From Chitinophagaceae bacterium (GTDB lineage: Bacteria; Bacteroidota; Bacteroidia; Chitinophagales; Chitinophagaceae): a stretch of DNA of 35,755 nt. Made by a program: the position numbers and the translations under genes. This document shows, one piece after another, positions 1 through 8,231 of the stretch. The notes beneath the pieces are model-generated. The model made no database searches, had not been told where the DNA came from, and worked only from the letters and a program-made list of their open reading frames with translations. Location of the stretch: NCBI GenBank assembly GCA_020403425.1, contig JADBXR010000022.1, positions 1 to 35,755 of the forward strand, in the 5' to 3' direction. Within the stretch, counting starts at the first letter, position 1, and each line of letters begins with the position of its first letter.

Positions 1-81
1 AAAATACTCTTGCGCAAGGGCAATCTTTAGAGCAGGTTCGTACAGATGTTCACGACCTTTTTGCTTTTGGGGAACCTTCAT
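1..81 (-). CDS. Partial N-terminus of a probable transposase / helix-turn-helix protein, cut by the window edge
   Basis: Reading leftwards from the ATG at 79-81, 27 codons stay open to the edge and give MKVPQKQKGREHLYEPALKI followed by ALAQEYF. A basic start, then Tyr-x-x-x-x-Lys-Ile-x-x-x-x-Glu-Tyr, resembles the first helix of IS3-type OrfA/HTH proteins, where the segment precedes a DNA-binding helix-turn-helix. Only this fragment is visible, so the family call is inference from composition and spacing. It could equally be another HTH regulator. An inverted repeat (93-120) lies just upstream of the start. Confidence 0.35.
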   Translation of the reverse strand, partial: MKVPQKQKGREHLYEPALKIALAQEYF

Positions 82-92
82 AATTAATCAAG

Positions 93-120
93 TTTACATA
101 TTTAGTTCGAAATATGTAAA
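93..120. repeat. Perfect 11-bp inverted repeat upstream of the left-edge gene
   Basis: TTTACATATTT (93-103) and AAATATGTAAA (110-120) are exact reverse complements around the 6-nt loop AGTTCG. The repeat lies 12 nt upstream of the start of the partial transposase/HTH gene, where an operator or a terminal structure of a mobile element could be. It has no T-tract, so it does not look like a terminator. Its right arm overlaps one copy of a 10-bp direct repeat, GTAAAGTGAT (116-125 and 162-171). Confidence 0.6.
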
Positions 121-193
121 GTGATTTCAGGAAGAGACACTTCTTTCTCTAAAGAGCATCCGTAAAGTGATGCTTCGGAGATACATGGGGGGC

Positions 194-230
194 AAAAGAA
201 AGGCGCTTCCAGGGAAGCGCCTTTCTTTTT
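194..230 (-). terminator. Strong intrinsic terminator, symmetric A/T tracts
   Basis: The arms around AGGCGCTTCC and GAAGCGCC, with their flanking A-rich and T-rich ends, pair almost completely from 194 to 230 around a loop of about 3 nt. The minus-strand copy ends in a U run just after the stop codon of the gene at 242-619, so it terminates that gene. The opposite tract also ends in T5, so it could act in both directions and insulate the left-edge element. Confidence 0.8.
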
Positions 231-241
231 GTGAGTGGTCA

Positions 242-619
242 TTACTTTCCGCCACCGCCTCTGCCGCCACCGGGTCGCATGGACATGGTTTCGATCACTT
301 TGGTAGCCAGTTCTTCAGATAAGCCGGCTTTTACCAATCTTTTTTTCCTGGCTTCGGCCACTTCTTTCATTTTAGCCTGTCTTTCTTCCGGGGCCATTTC
401 CCTGAAATTACCCATATTGGCCATAAAGGAACGGTCGGTCATGACCGCTACGGCTGAATCTGTCTGAACCTCGGTAAGTCCCAGGGGTTTCAGTCTTTCT
501 TTCATCATGGCAATTCTTTCTTCGGGTGTCATCTGCTGACCACCGCCGGGTCCCTGCGCCATTACGGTTGTCAGGGAACAACCCAGTACAATGGCCATGC
601 ATACAAATAATTTTTTCAT
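242..619 (-). CDS. Small exported Spy/CpxP-like protein with a glycine-rich tail
   Basis: This 125-residue protein begins with a clear signal peptide (MKKLFVCMAIVLGC, cleavage probably after VMA at about residue 21). A Gly-rich linker follows, then two helical segments built around the motif M-T/A-P-E-E-R (about residues 30-36 and 76-80), with Leu-Thr-Glu and Leu-Ser-Glu turns. It ends in a tail of Arg and Gly. The repeated charged helices with PEER motifs recall the LTXXQ/Spy-CpxP group of periplasmic chaperones or metal/stress-response proteins, and small Bacteroidota proteins of this form are usually uncharacterised. The location (periplasm) is well supported; the chaperone role is inference. 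The gene is monocistronic, with its own terminator at 194-230. Confidence 0.7.
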   Translation of the reverse strand: MKKLFVCMAIVLGCSLTTVMAQGPGGGQQMTPEERIAMMKERLKPLGLTEVQTDSAVAVMTDRSFMANMGNFREMAPEERQAKMKEVAEARKKRLVKAGLSEELATKVIETMSMRPGGGRGGGGK

Positions 620-742
620 ACGGTTCTTTTTAAGTGTTTAGTATAGAAAATTATTGCAAATCTGAATCAGAATGGCAGGTATTCGGTAAATGGCGGCCGG
701 CAGTCGGCAGCAGCGTGCCCTTAACTTTTCTTTAATGCCATA

Positions 743-778
743 AAATAAAAAAGCCCCGTTCCGGTAAAGGAACAGGGC
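743..778 (-). terminator. Intrinsic terminator of glnN
   Basis: GCCCCGTTCC (753-762) pairs with GGAACAGGGC (769-778), with one G-U pair and a 6-nt loop. On the minus strand the hairpin runs into a U-rich tract (A-rich 743-752 on the plus strand). It lies 24 nt past the glnN stop codon. Confidence 0.88.
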
Positions 779-801
779 CGTATTGCTCAAGTCAAAAAGT
801 C

Positions 802-2994
802 TTAACGTAAGAACAGCATTTCGCGGTACTTAGGTAAGGTCCAGATATCATCGTCGACCAGTTGCTCCAGTTTGTCAACGTGATAACGGATCTCATCAAA
901 GAAAGCAGATTTAACCTGGCTTTCGTAAGCGATCGCTTTGGTGCGGGTGTTCTCGATATTATTGGCCACTTTACGAGCTTCCACCATGGCATGTACCTTG
1001 GTATGTATCACCTGGATATGTTCACTCACTTTTTTCAGGATCTCCAGCTGGCTGCTGTAAGCGGTCTCGGGCAAACCGGCTGCCTTCAATCCGTTGATAT
1101 TGCTCAGCAGTTCGTTCTGGTATTTCACCGCAGCAGGAATGATGTGGTTGATGGCCAGGTCGCCCATCACGCGTGCTTCGATCTGAACTTTCTTGATGTA
1201 TTTCTCCAGTTCGATCTCGTGTCTGGCCTCCAGTTCTGTGTGAGAATACACGCCGGTGCTTTCGAACAGCTTTTTGGCTTTGTCGGTCAGTAAAGCATCC
1301 AGTGCGATCGGAGTGGTCTTCAGATTGGGCAGGCCGCGGCGTTCTGCTTCGTGGTGCCATTCGTCGCTGTAACCGTCTCCTTCGAACAATACCTTTTTGC
1401 TTTCCACGATGTATTTCTGGATCACGTGCATGATGGCGATCTCTTTCTTGTCGCCCTTCTCGATCAATGCATCCACATCGGTCTTGAATTTGCGCAGGGT
1501 ATCGGCCACGATGGTGTTCAGAACGGTCATGGAGATACCGCAGTTGGCAGAGGAACCTACCGCGCGGAACTCGAACTTGTTACCGGTGAAGGCAAAAGGA
1601 GAAGTACGGTTACGATCGGTATTGTCCAGCATCAGTTCAGGGATGCTGCGGTGCAGGTCCAGTTTCAGGATGGCTTCATCCTGCTCATCGAACTTGGTGT
1701 TCACCCGGGCCTCCACATCGGCCAGTACTTTGGCGAGATATTGTCCTACAAATACAGAGATGATGGCCGGAGGTGCTTCGTTGGCGCCCAGGCGGTGATC
1801 GTTCGGTGCAGAAGCGATCGCTGCACGCAGGATGTCCGCATAATCATGTACCGCTTTGATGGTATTCACAAAGAAAGTGAGGAACATCAGGTTGGTCTTA
1901 GGGGTCTTACCCGGAGCCAGCAGGTTCACACCGGTATCGGTGGCCATGCTCCAGTTATTGTGTTTACCGCTACCGTTGATGCCTGCAAAGGGTTTCTCGT
2001 GCAGTAATACCACCAGCTTATGACGTTTGGCCACACGGCTCATCACATCCATCAGCAGGGTGTTATGGTCAACAGCGATATTCACTTCTTCGAAGATCGG
2101 GGCGCACTCGAACTGTGCAGGTGCCACTTCGTTGTGACGGGTACGTAAAGGGATCCCCAGTTTATAAGCCTCCTGCTCGTAGTCGCGCATGAAAGCATAG
2201 ACCCTTTCAGGGATGGAACCGAAGTAATGGTCTTCCAACTGCTGACCTTTGGCAGGGGAAGCACCAAATACGGTGCGGCCACACTGGATCAGGTCGGGAC
2301 GTGCATTGGCAAGTGCCTCATCGATCACAAAATATTCTTGTTCCCAACCCAGGGTAGGGGTCACTTTGGTAACGTTCTTGTCGAAGTAGTTGCAAACATC
2401 CACTGCGGCCTTGCTCAATGATTCCACAGCTTTCAGCAAAGGCGCTTTGTAGTCGAGCGACTCTCCGGTATATGAGATGAAGATCGTAGGGATACACAAT
2501 GTTTTGCCATGTCCTATCTCAATGATGAATGCAGGTGAAGAAGGGTCCCAGGCAGTATAACCGCGGGCCTCGAAAGTGGCACGGATACCTCCGCTGGGGA
2601 AAGAAGAAGCGTCAGGTTCCTGCTGGATCAGCGCGGCACCATCAAATTCTTCGATGGCGGTGCCATCACTTTTCAGGGTGAAGAAAGAGTCGTGTTTTTC
2701 AGCAGTGGTCCCTGTCAGTGGCTGAAACCAGTGTGTGTAGTGGGTAACTCCTTTGCTTTCTGCCCAGGCGCGCAGACCATTGGCGATCTGGTTGGCCACG
2801 GCGCGGTCGATCTTCTTACCGCCACGGATACTGGATGCCAGGCTTTTATAAGCTTCATCGCTTAAATACTCACGGGCAGTTTTCAGTGTGAACACATTCT
2901 CATTGAAAATGGCAGTGATCTTGGTACTGGCTGGAGCCGGTGCATCACCACTTTCTCTGGCGATGCTTTCGATTGCTGAAAAACGTAAAGACAT
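802..2994 (-). CDS. glnN: Type III glutamine synthetase (GSIII)
   Basis: The enzyme makes glutamine from glutamate, ammonia and ATP in the cytoplasm and is the entry point for nitrogen assimilation. The 730-residue length matches GSIII (about 700-730) and is far above GSI (about 470). Characteristic segments are HYTHWFQPLTG (85-95), FPSGGIRATFEARGYTAWD (132-150), the metal-site GWEQEYF (216-222), NEVAPAQFE (288-296) and the GSIII signature FAGINGSGKHNNWS (336-349). The C-terminal extension beyond about residue 550 is also typical of this type. The gene stands alone, with its own promoter (3017-3048) and terminator (743-778), and no glnB/amtB neighbour is present. The start ATG at 2992-2994 gives the usual SLRFSAI N-terminus of Bacteroidota GSIII. 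Some annotations use glnA for the same gene. Confidence 0.96.
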   Translation of the reverse strand: MSLRFSAIESIARESGDAPAPASTKITAIFNENVFTLKTAREYLSDEAYKSLASSIRGGKKIDRAVANQIANGLRAWAESKGVTHYTHWFQPLTGTTAEKHDSFFTLKSDGTAIEEFDGAALIQQEPDASSFPSGGIRATFEARGYTAWDPSSPAFIIEIGHGKTLCIPTIFISYTGESLDYKAPLLKAVESLSKAAVDVCNYFDKNVTKVTPTLGWEQEYFVIDEALANARPDLIQCGRTVFGASPAKGQQLEDHYFGSIPERVYAFMRDYEQEAYKLGIPLRTRHNEVAPAQFECAPIFEEVNIAVDHNTLLMDVMSRVAKRHKLVVLLHEKPFAGINGSGKHNNWSMATDTGVNLLAPGKTPKTNLMFLTFFVNTIKAVHDYADILRAAIASAPNDHRLGANEAPPAIISVFVGQYLAKVLADVEARVNTKFDEQDEAILKLDLHRSIPELMLDNTDRNRTSPFAFTGNKFEFRAVGSSANCGISMTVLNTIVADTLRKFKTDVDALIEKGDKKEIAIMHVIQKYIVESKKVLFEGDGYSDEWHHEAERRGLPNLKTTPIALDALLTDKAKKLFESTGVYSHTELEARHEIELEKYIKKVQIEARVMGDLAINHIIPAAVKYQNELLSNINGLKAAGLPETAYSSQLEILKKVSEHIQVIHTKVHAMVEARKVANNIENTRTKAIAYESQVKSAFFDEIRYHVDKLEQLVDDDIWTLPKYREMLFLR

Positions 2995-3016
2995 AAGTTG
3001 ATTTTTTTTGACTGAC

Positions 3017-3048
3017 CAAAAATAAGCGTATTATTCTGTAAAATACAA
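3017..3048 (-). promoter_or_regulatory. Probable Bacteroidota-type promoter of glnN
   Basis: On the minus strand, TATTTTTG (3017-3024) fits the -7 consensus TAnnTTTG and lies 22 nt upstream of the glnN start codon. A TTG (3046-3048) lies 21 nt further upstream, close to the usual spacing of about 19. The -7 match is exact; the -33 element is weaker evidence. Confidence 0.5.
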
Positions 3049-3217
3049 CTATTATTGGCCGACAAGCTTAAAAAATGGCTTAAATGTGGAAAAAATAAAA
3101 CATAGAATTTAATTTAATTTGTTTTTATGCTAATATGATCCTTTCGGGCATGATTGTTTTGTCAGTGTGTAACTTTTCGGAAGGCTTTCCGTTTCATCCA
3201 GAAAACAAACCTATCGT

Positions 3218-3946
3218 ATGAAAAAACTGATGACGCTGGTGGCTGTTCTGGCCACAGTGTCCGTTATGGCACAATGGATCCCCTGGCAAAAGATCGAGGG
3301 TAATGGTCAGTTGCGGAAAGAGAACAGGTCGGTTGGGAATTTTACCGCCATCTCTTCCTCCGGCTCCTGGGATGTTATGCTGGCCTACGGCGAAGCGGGC
3401 ACCATACAGGTCGAGGGTGATGAGAACCTGCTTGAATACATTGAGACACAGGTAGAGGGTGGTAAATTGGTGATCCGGTCAAAAAAATCGGTTAACCTGC
3501 GATCTAAAAACAAGATCACGATCTATGTGTCCCTCACCCGGTTGACAGGGATCAGCTTGTCCGGCAGTGGTGATATCATGGGGGAAGGTAAGTTCAGCAA
3601 TGAGGGAACCACTGAATATAAGGTATCCGGTTCGGGCAGTATCCGGCTGGCATTGCATAAGGTGGGAAAAGCGGAGCTGGCCATATCGGGCAGTGGGAAT
3701 ATCCGTCTGAGCGGTTCTGCAGGTTCGGTGAGTGTCCGTATCAGTGGAAGCGGTAATGCCGACTGCGGGGAACTCATCTCCGACAATGCCTCCGCTCATA
3801 TCAGCGGCAGCGGCAATATTAAATTATACGTCAATAATACCCTGGAGGCCAGTGTCAGCGGTAGTGGCAATATTACCTACCGCGGGGCGGCCTCCGATAT
3901 TCGAAAGCGTGTTTCCGGTAGTGGCAGGGTAACCAAGATCTCCTGA
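3218..3946 (+). CDS. Exported head-GIN domain protein (DUF2807, putative adhesin-like beta-helix)
   Basis: The 242-residue protein has a signal peptide (MKKLMTLVAVLATVSVMA, cleavage about residue 18-19). After it come an ENRSVGNFTAISSSGSWDV segment, typical of the start of the head-GIN domain (PF10988), and then many S/G-S-G-S/N-I/A turns (SGSGDI, SGSGSI, SGSGNI three times, SGSGNA, SGSGRV) at intervals of about 20-25 residues. This regular turn pattern is what a right-handed beta-helix shows. The family is common in Bacteroidota and lacks a demonstrated function; the name 'auto-transporter adhesin' is historical. The gene is monocistronic and is followed by the hairpin at 3961-4007. Its promoter is not obvious; TAACTTTT at about 3169 is only an imperfect -7 match. 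Confidence 0.85.
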   Translation: MKKLMTLVAVLATVSVMAQWIPWQKIEGNGQLRKENRSVGNFTAISSSGSWDVMLAYGEAGTIQVEGDENLLEYIETQVEGGKLVIRSKKSVNLRSKNKITIYVSLTRLTGISLSGSGDIMGEGKFSNEGTTEYKVSGSGSIRLALHKVGKAELAISGSGNIRLSGSAGSVSVRISGSGNADCGELISDNASAHISGSGNIKLYVNNTLEASVSGSGNITYRGAASDIRKRVSGSGRVTKIS

Positions 3947-3960
3947 TCGTAACAGCTATA

Positions 3961-4007
3961 CCCTGGTCCATGGACATGCCTGCTACAGCATGTACCATGG
4001 ACCAGGG
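3961..4007 (+). terminator. Long hairpin (19 bp, one bulge) after the head-GIN gene
   Basis: CCCTGGTCCATGG (3961-3973) pairs perfectly with CCATGGACCAGGG (3995-4007), and ACATGC/GCATGT extend the stem inward past a single bulged A (3994) to an 8-nt loop. It begins 14 nt after the stop codon. There is no real T-run (only TTGTTG), so it is either a weak terminator or an RNA-stabilising 3' structure. Confidence 0.6.
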
Positions 4008-4037
4008 TTGTTGATACCCATTCTGCAAAACTTCATC

Positions 4038-4067
4038 TTGCCTCTTACGGCTACTTTCTTACCTTCG
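4038..4067 (+). promoter_or_regulatory. Promoter of purL, giving a nearly leaderless mRNA
   Basis: TTG (4038-4040), exactly 19 nt, then TACCTTCG (4060-4067) fits the Bacteroidota TTG-N19-TAnnTTTG pattern with one mismatch in the -7 box. Only 7 nt separate the -7 box from the purL ATG at 4075, so transcription would start at or just before the start codon. Confidence 0.55.
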
Positions 4068-4074
4068 CGGCATC

Positions 4075-6279
4075 ATGGAAATTACCGCCCAAACCGCCGA
4101 ACAGCTTCGTCTTACCGCCGAAGAATTTGAACTCATCAAACAGAAATTAGGCCGCACCCCCAACTTTACCGAATTGTGTGCTTTCAGTGGCATGTGGAGT
4201 GAACACTGCAGTTATAAGAACTCCATCAAGTGGTTAAAGACCCTGCCCCGCAATGGTGGCCGCATGCTGGTAGCTGCGGGCGAAGAGAATGCCGGCCTGA
4301 TGGATATGGGCAACGGTTTTGGTGTAGTATTCAAGATAGAAAGCCATAACCACCCCAGCGCCATTGAACCTTTCCAGGGTGCCGCTACCGGAGTGGGGGG
4401 GATTCAGCGGGATATTTTTACCATGGGCGCCCGTCCCATTGCTTCGCTGAACAGCCTGCGTTTTGGTAACCTGAAAGATAAAAAGACACAACGCCTCCTG
4501 AGTGGTGTAGTGCACGGTATTGGCCATTATGGTAATTGTTTTGGTGTGCCTACCGTAGGCGGTGAAGTATATTTTGAGGATTGCTATCATACCAACCCCC
4601 TGGTCAATGCCATGAGTGTGGGTATCATGCAGGCCAATAAAATGGTGAGTGCTACTGCTGCAGGAACCGGTAACCCCGTGTTCTTTGTAGGTAGTGCCAC
4701 CGGTAAGGATGGTATTGGAGGAGCTTCCTTTGCTTCTGCCAATATCACATCAGACAGTGTGGAGGAGCTCCCTGCAGTGCAGGTGGGCGATCCTTTCCAG
4801 GAAAAGAAATTGCTGGAAGCCTGTCTGGAAGTGATCGAGACCGGCGCTGTCATCGGTATGCAGGATATGGGCGCGGCCGGTATCATCTGTTCCACAGCGG
4901 AAATGAGCGCCAAAGGCGGTGTGGGTATGCGCATCGATCTCGATAAGGTCCCTACCCGTCAGAAAAATATGAAAGCCTGGGAACTGCTGCTCAGCGAAAG
5001 CCAGGAGCGTATGTTGGTGGTGGTGGAAAGAGGCAAGGAAGCCGCAGTCTTGAAAGTGTTCGAGAAATGGGACCTGAGCTGCAGCGAGATCGGCCAGGTG
5101 ACAGATGATGGTCTGCTGAAGTTTTACATGCATGGCACACTGGAAGCCGAGATACCCGCACATGAACTGGTATTGGGCGGTGGTGCCCCACAATACACCC
5201 GCGAATACAAGGAACCCGCTTACTTCGCAAAGATCAAGGCTTTCGATGCAAATAGTGTCCAGGATATCACTGAACTGAAACCGGTCGCTGAACAACTGGT
5301 GCAGATCCCGAATATCGCATCCAAACGTTGGGTGTACACACAATACGACAGCATGGTAGGCGCTGCCAATACCTCTACCAATGCACCAAGTGATGCTTCT
5401 GTGGTGCTGGCCAAAGGAACCGGGAAGGCCCTGGCCATTACGGTGGATTGTAACAGTAAATATGTTTTCGCAGATCCTTATACGGGTGGCATGATCGCTG
5501 TAGCGGAAGCGGCACGTAATATTGTTTGCAGTGGCGGAGAGCCGATTGGTGTGACCAACTGCCTGAATTTCGGTAACCCTTACGATCCGGAAGTATATTA
5601 CCAGTTCGTGAAAGCAGTGACCGGTATGGGCGATGCCTGTCGTACGTTCAACACACCGGTCACAGGTGGTAACGTAAGTTTTTATAACCAGAACCCCGAA
5701 GGACCTGTATATCCCACACCAACCATCGGTATGGTGGGTATCCTGGATGACTTCAATAACCGAATGACACTGGATTTCAAAGCGGAAGGTGATGTGATCC
5801 TGCTTATTGGTAAACAACAGAATGATATCGGTTCATCAGAATACCTGCACAAGCTGAAGCAGGTGGAATATTCCCCGGCCCCTTATTTCAACCTGGACGA
5901 AGAACTGGCCGTACAGCAACTGGTGGCGAAGCTCATCAAAGACAAACAGGTGCAGAGCGCACATGATATCAGTGAGGGTGGATTGGCCATTACATTATTG
6001 GAAAGCGGTTTTAACCGGAACCTGGGATTCTGTGTATCGGCACAAAGCAATTTGCGTAAAGATGCATACTGGTTCGGTGAGGCACAGGGCAGGGTAGTGG
6101 TATCCTGTACCGCAGCGCAGGCAGACCGCGTGATGCAGCTGGCCCAAGGTGCCGGTATTGAGATCTGCAGGTTGGGTACGGTTACTGCAGGCAATATAGA
6201 AGTGAACGGAGAGAACTGGGGCAGCATCCTTGGCTGGAAAGAAAAATATGATACAGCGATAGAAAAGTTGCTGAATTAA
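4075..6279 (+). CDS. purL: Phosphoribosylformylglycinamidine synthase, small-type PurL subunit
   Basis: This is the ATP-dependent fourth step of purine synthesis (FGAR to FGAM), in the cytoplasm. The 734-residue length is that of the Bacillus-type PurL, which works with separate PurS and PurQ subunits, not the ~1300-residue fused form. The N-terminus carries GRTPNFTELCAFSGMWSEHC (26-45) followed by SYKNS, including the catalytic-region His44. ESHNHPSAIEPFQGAATGVG (89-108) and RDIFTMGARP follow. A second AIRS-like half begins around residue 430 (QYDSMVGAAN and DPYTGGMIAVAEAARNI). ATG 4075 is the only sensible start, because the next Met (residue 40) lies inside the active-site motif. purS and purQ are not nearby. 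hldD follows after 44 nt and could be cotranscribed. Confidence 0.96.
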   Translation: MEITAQTAEQLRLTAEEFELIKQKLGRTPNFTELCAFSGMWSEHCSYKNSIKWLKTLPRNGGRMLVAAGEENAGLMDMGNGFGVVFKIESHNHPSAIEPFQGAATGVGGIQRDIFTMGARPIASLNSLRFGNLKDKKTQRLLSGVVHGIGHYGNCFGVPTVGGEVYFEDCYHTNPLVNAMSVGIMQANKMVSATAAGTGNPVFFVGSATGKDGIGGASFASANITSDSVEELPAVQVGDPFQEKKLLEACLEVIETGAVIGMQDMGAAGIICSTAEMSAKGGVGMRIDLDKVPTRQKNMKAWELLLSESQERMLVVVERGKEAAVLKVFEKWDLSCSEIGQVTDDGLLKFYMHGTLEAEIPAHELVLGGGAPQYTREYKEPAYFAKIKAFDANSVQDITELKPVAEQLVQIPNIASKRWVYTQYDSMVGAANTSTNAPSDASVVLAKGTGKALAITVDCNSKYVFADPYTGGMIAVAEAARNIVCSGGEPIGVTNCLNFGNPYDPEVYYQFVKAVTGMGDACRTFNTPVTGGNVSFYNQNPEGPVYPTPTIGMVGILDDFNNRMTLDFKAEGDVILLIGKQQNDIGSSEYLHKLKQVEYSPAPYFNLDEELAVQQLVAKLIKDKQVQSAHDISEGGLAITLLESGFNRNLGFCVSAQSNLRKDAYWFGEAQGRVVVSCTAAQADRVMQLAQGAGIEICRLGTVTAGNIEVNGENWGSILGWKEKYDTAIEKLLN

Positions 6280-6323
6280 ATACCTTACGGAATCCGGATC
6301 GATAAAATATAGTTAGCATTCTC

Positions 6324-7352
6324 ATGACAGACCATTCTTCAGATAACAGGCCATCCGATCCTGCAGCGATCATTGTTACGGGAGCAGCCGGTTTTATCGG
6401 CTCCTGCATGGTGCAATACCTGAATGACGCGGGTTATGAGAACCTGATCCTGGTGGACGATTTCGGAACCGAGGAAAAAAGAAAGAACTGGGAGTCGAAA
6501 AAATATACGGAGATCGTTGAAAGGTACAACCTGTTTGATTGGCTCTCTGCCCATCAGCCGAAAGTAGAGATCGTGATACACCTTGGTGCCAGAACCGACA
6601 CCACCGAATTCAACTACGCCATTCACGAAGAACTGAATGTGCAGTATTCAAAGGATATCTGGTTGTACTGCACTGAGAACAAGATCCCGCTGATCTATGC
6701 TTCTTCTGCAGCCACTTATGGTGCGGGTGAGTTGGGTTACGATGACGACCATGCGGTGGTGGAGAAACTGAAGCCGCTGAATCCGTATGGTGTCAGCAAG
6801 AATGAGTTCGATAAATGGGCGCTCAAACAGACCAGTACGCCTCCCTGCTGGGCAGGATTGAAGTTCTTTAATGTGTACGGTCCCAATGAATACCACAAAG
6901 GCCGAATGGCCAGTGTGATCTGGCATTCCTTTAACCAGATCAAAAAAGATGGTGTGGTAAAATTATTCAGGAGCCACAAGGAAGGCTTCAAAGACGGGGA
7001 ACAGCTGCGCGATTTTGTGTATGTGAAAGACGTGACCGCCATGATCGGCTGGATCAGGCAATCCATGCTCAGTGGTGACTGGACGGCTGCCAGGAATGGC
7101 TTGTACAACCTTGGTACCGGAACGGCCCGATCTTTCATTGACCTGGTAAAAGCCACTTTTGCCGGTCTCGACATGCCCCCCAATATTGTTTTCATCGATA
7201 TGCCCGAAGATATCCGTGATAAATACCAGTATTTCACGGAGGCCAATATGAAAAAGATCAGGGATGCCGGGTATCATAAACCCTTTCATACACTGGAAAC
7301 CGGCGTGGACGATTATGTCCGCCATTACCTGCGTACCGGCCAGTATCTCTAG
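6324..7352 (+). CDS. hldD: ADP-L-glycero-D-manno-heptose 6-epimerase
   Basis: An extended short-chain dehydrogenase/epimerase of 342 residues that makes the L,D-heptose donor for the inner core of lipopolysaccharide. It shows the NAD(P) Rossmann motif TGAAGFIG (19-26), ASSAATYG (126-133), the catalytic Tyr155/Lys159 in YGVSK, and FFNVYGPNEYHKGRMASVIWH (about 185-205), which is diagnostic for HldD against GalE and RmlB. QLRDFVYVKDV and NLGTGTARSF complete the family pattern. About 15 residues precede the first beta strand compared with the E. coli enzyme, so a later start cannot be excluded, but no better Met is seen. The other heptose genes (hldE, gmhA, gmhB) are not in the window. Confidence 0.93.
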   Translation: MTDHSSDNRPSDPAAIIVTGAAGFIGSCMVQYLNDAGYENLILVDDFGTEEKRKNWESKKYTEIVERYNLFDWLSAHQPKVEIVIHLGARTDTTEFNYAIHEELNVQYSKDIWLYCTENKIPLIYASSAATYGAGELGYDDDHAVVEKLKPLNPYGVSKNEFDKWALKQTSTPPCWAGLKFFNVYGPNEYHKGRMASVIWHSFNQIKKDGVVKLFRSHKEGFKDGEQLRDFVYVKDVTAMIGWIRQSMLSGDWTAARNGLYNLGTGTARSFIDLVKATFAGLDMPPNIVFIDMPEDIRDKYQYFTEANMKKIRDAGYHKPFHTLETGVDDYVRHYLRTGQYL

Positions 7353-7430
7353 TATCGCATATTTTCTTCAGTTGCTGCTTGCACCTCATTGAGTGTGCAC
7401 TATTCCTTATCTTCATGCAAAGCAATCGTT

Positions 7431-8231
7431 ATGAGCAAGAAAATAGCCATCATCGGTGGCGGTAACCTGGGTGTTGCCATGGCCGAAGGTCTGATCAGTA
7501 GTGGGTTCGTGTTGCCTGAGCACCTGATCGTGACCCGACGTAACATTTCTGCGTTGAAATCGCTCGAAGAAAAAGGTGTGATGATCAGCAATGATAATGT
7601 GGAAGCGGTGAGGTATGCAGACTGGATCGTACTGGCTATCAAACCCTTTCAGGTAAAGGAAGTACTTGCCCAGATCAAACCCCACCTGGATGAAAAGAAA
7701 CATTCTTTGATCAGTGTTGTTACCGGTGTATGGATCAAAGATATGCAGGAAATGGTGGGTAAAGATTTTGCTTTGTTCCGCGCTATGCCCAATACCGCTA
7801 TTGCCATTCAGGAAAGCATGACCTGTATCTGCTCGCACGGTGCCAATCAGGATCAGTTGTCTTTTGTGGCCGATTTTTTTGATCAGTTGGGTAAATCGGT
7901 CTTCATCGAAGAAAAATTAATGGACGCAGCTACTGTGCTGGGCGCCTGCGGAACAGCCTATGCCATGCGTTATATCCGCGCCAATATACAAGGAGGTATC
8001 GAGATTGGCTTCAGTGCCGCTACCGCTTCTTTGATCGCTGCACAAACGGTAAAAGGTGCTGCAGAACTGTTGTTGCAGAAAAATACCCATCCCGAACAGG
8101 AGATCGACAAAGTGACCACTCCCAAAGGTTGTACGATCGCCGGATTGAACGAAATGGAACACCAGGGCTTCAGTTCCTCTCTTATCAAGGGTATCGTGAC
8201 CAGTTATAAAAAGATTGTGAACGATATGTAA
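7431..8231 (+). CDS. proC: Pyrroline-5-carboxylate reductase
   Basis: The enzyme catalyses the last step of proline synthesis, the NAD(P)H reduction of pyrroline-5-carboxylate. From ATG 7431 it has 266 residues, the usual family length. MSKKIAIIGGGNLGVAMAEG is the N-terminal nucleotide-binding turn, and VVTGVWIKDMQEMVG, RAMPNTAIAIQESMTCIC and the C-terminal signature around ATTPKGCTIAGLNEME-like residues (VTTPKGCTIAGLNEMEHQGF) are clear. An in-frame TTG at 7389 would add 14 residues (SVHYSLSSCKAIV) that no ProC needs, so I prefer 7431. The last base of the stop codon (8229-8231) is the first base of the palindrome at 8231-8313. Confidence 0.93.
   Translation: MSKKIAIIGGGNLGVAMAEGLISSGFVLPEHLIVTRRNISALKSLEEKGVMISNDNVEAVRYADWIVLAIKPFQVKEVLAQIKPHLDEKKHSLISVVTGVWIKDMQEMVGKDFALFRAMPNTAIAIQESMTCICSHGANQDQLSFVADFFDQLGKSVFIEEKLMDAATVLGACGTAYAMRYIRANIQGGIEIGFSAATASLIAAQTVKGAAELLLQKNTHPEQEIDKVTTPKGCTIAGLNEMEHQGFSSSLIKGIVTSYKKIVNDM

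Noticed and set aside
1351..2007. A 218-codon plus-strand open frame
   Set aside because: Antisense of glnN over its most conserved part; composition is typical of a shadow frame.
3523..3932. Antisense or alternative frames within the head-GIN gene as separate small genes
   Set aside because: They only mirror the repeated SGSG codons of the real gene.
4750..5817. A 355-codon minus-strand open frame
   Set aside because: It lies wholly inside purL, whose protein is conserved throughout. The antisense product is rich in His and Cys, with no family pattern.
7389..7430. An N-terminal extension of proC from TTG 7389
   Set aside because: The added residues do not belong to the ProC fold, and ATG 7431 gives the canonical N-terminus.
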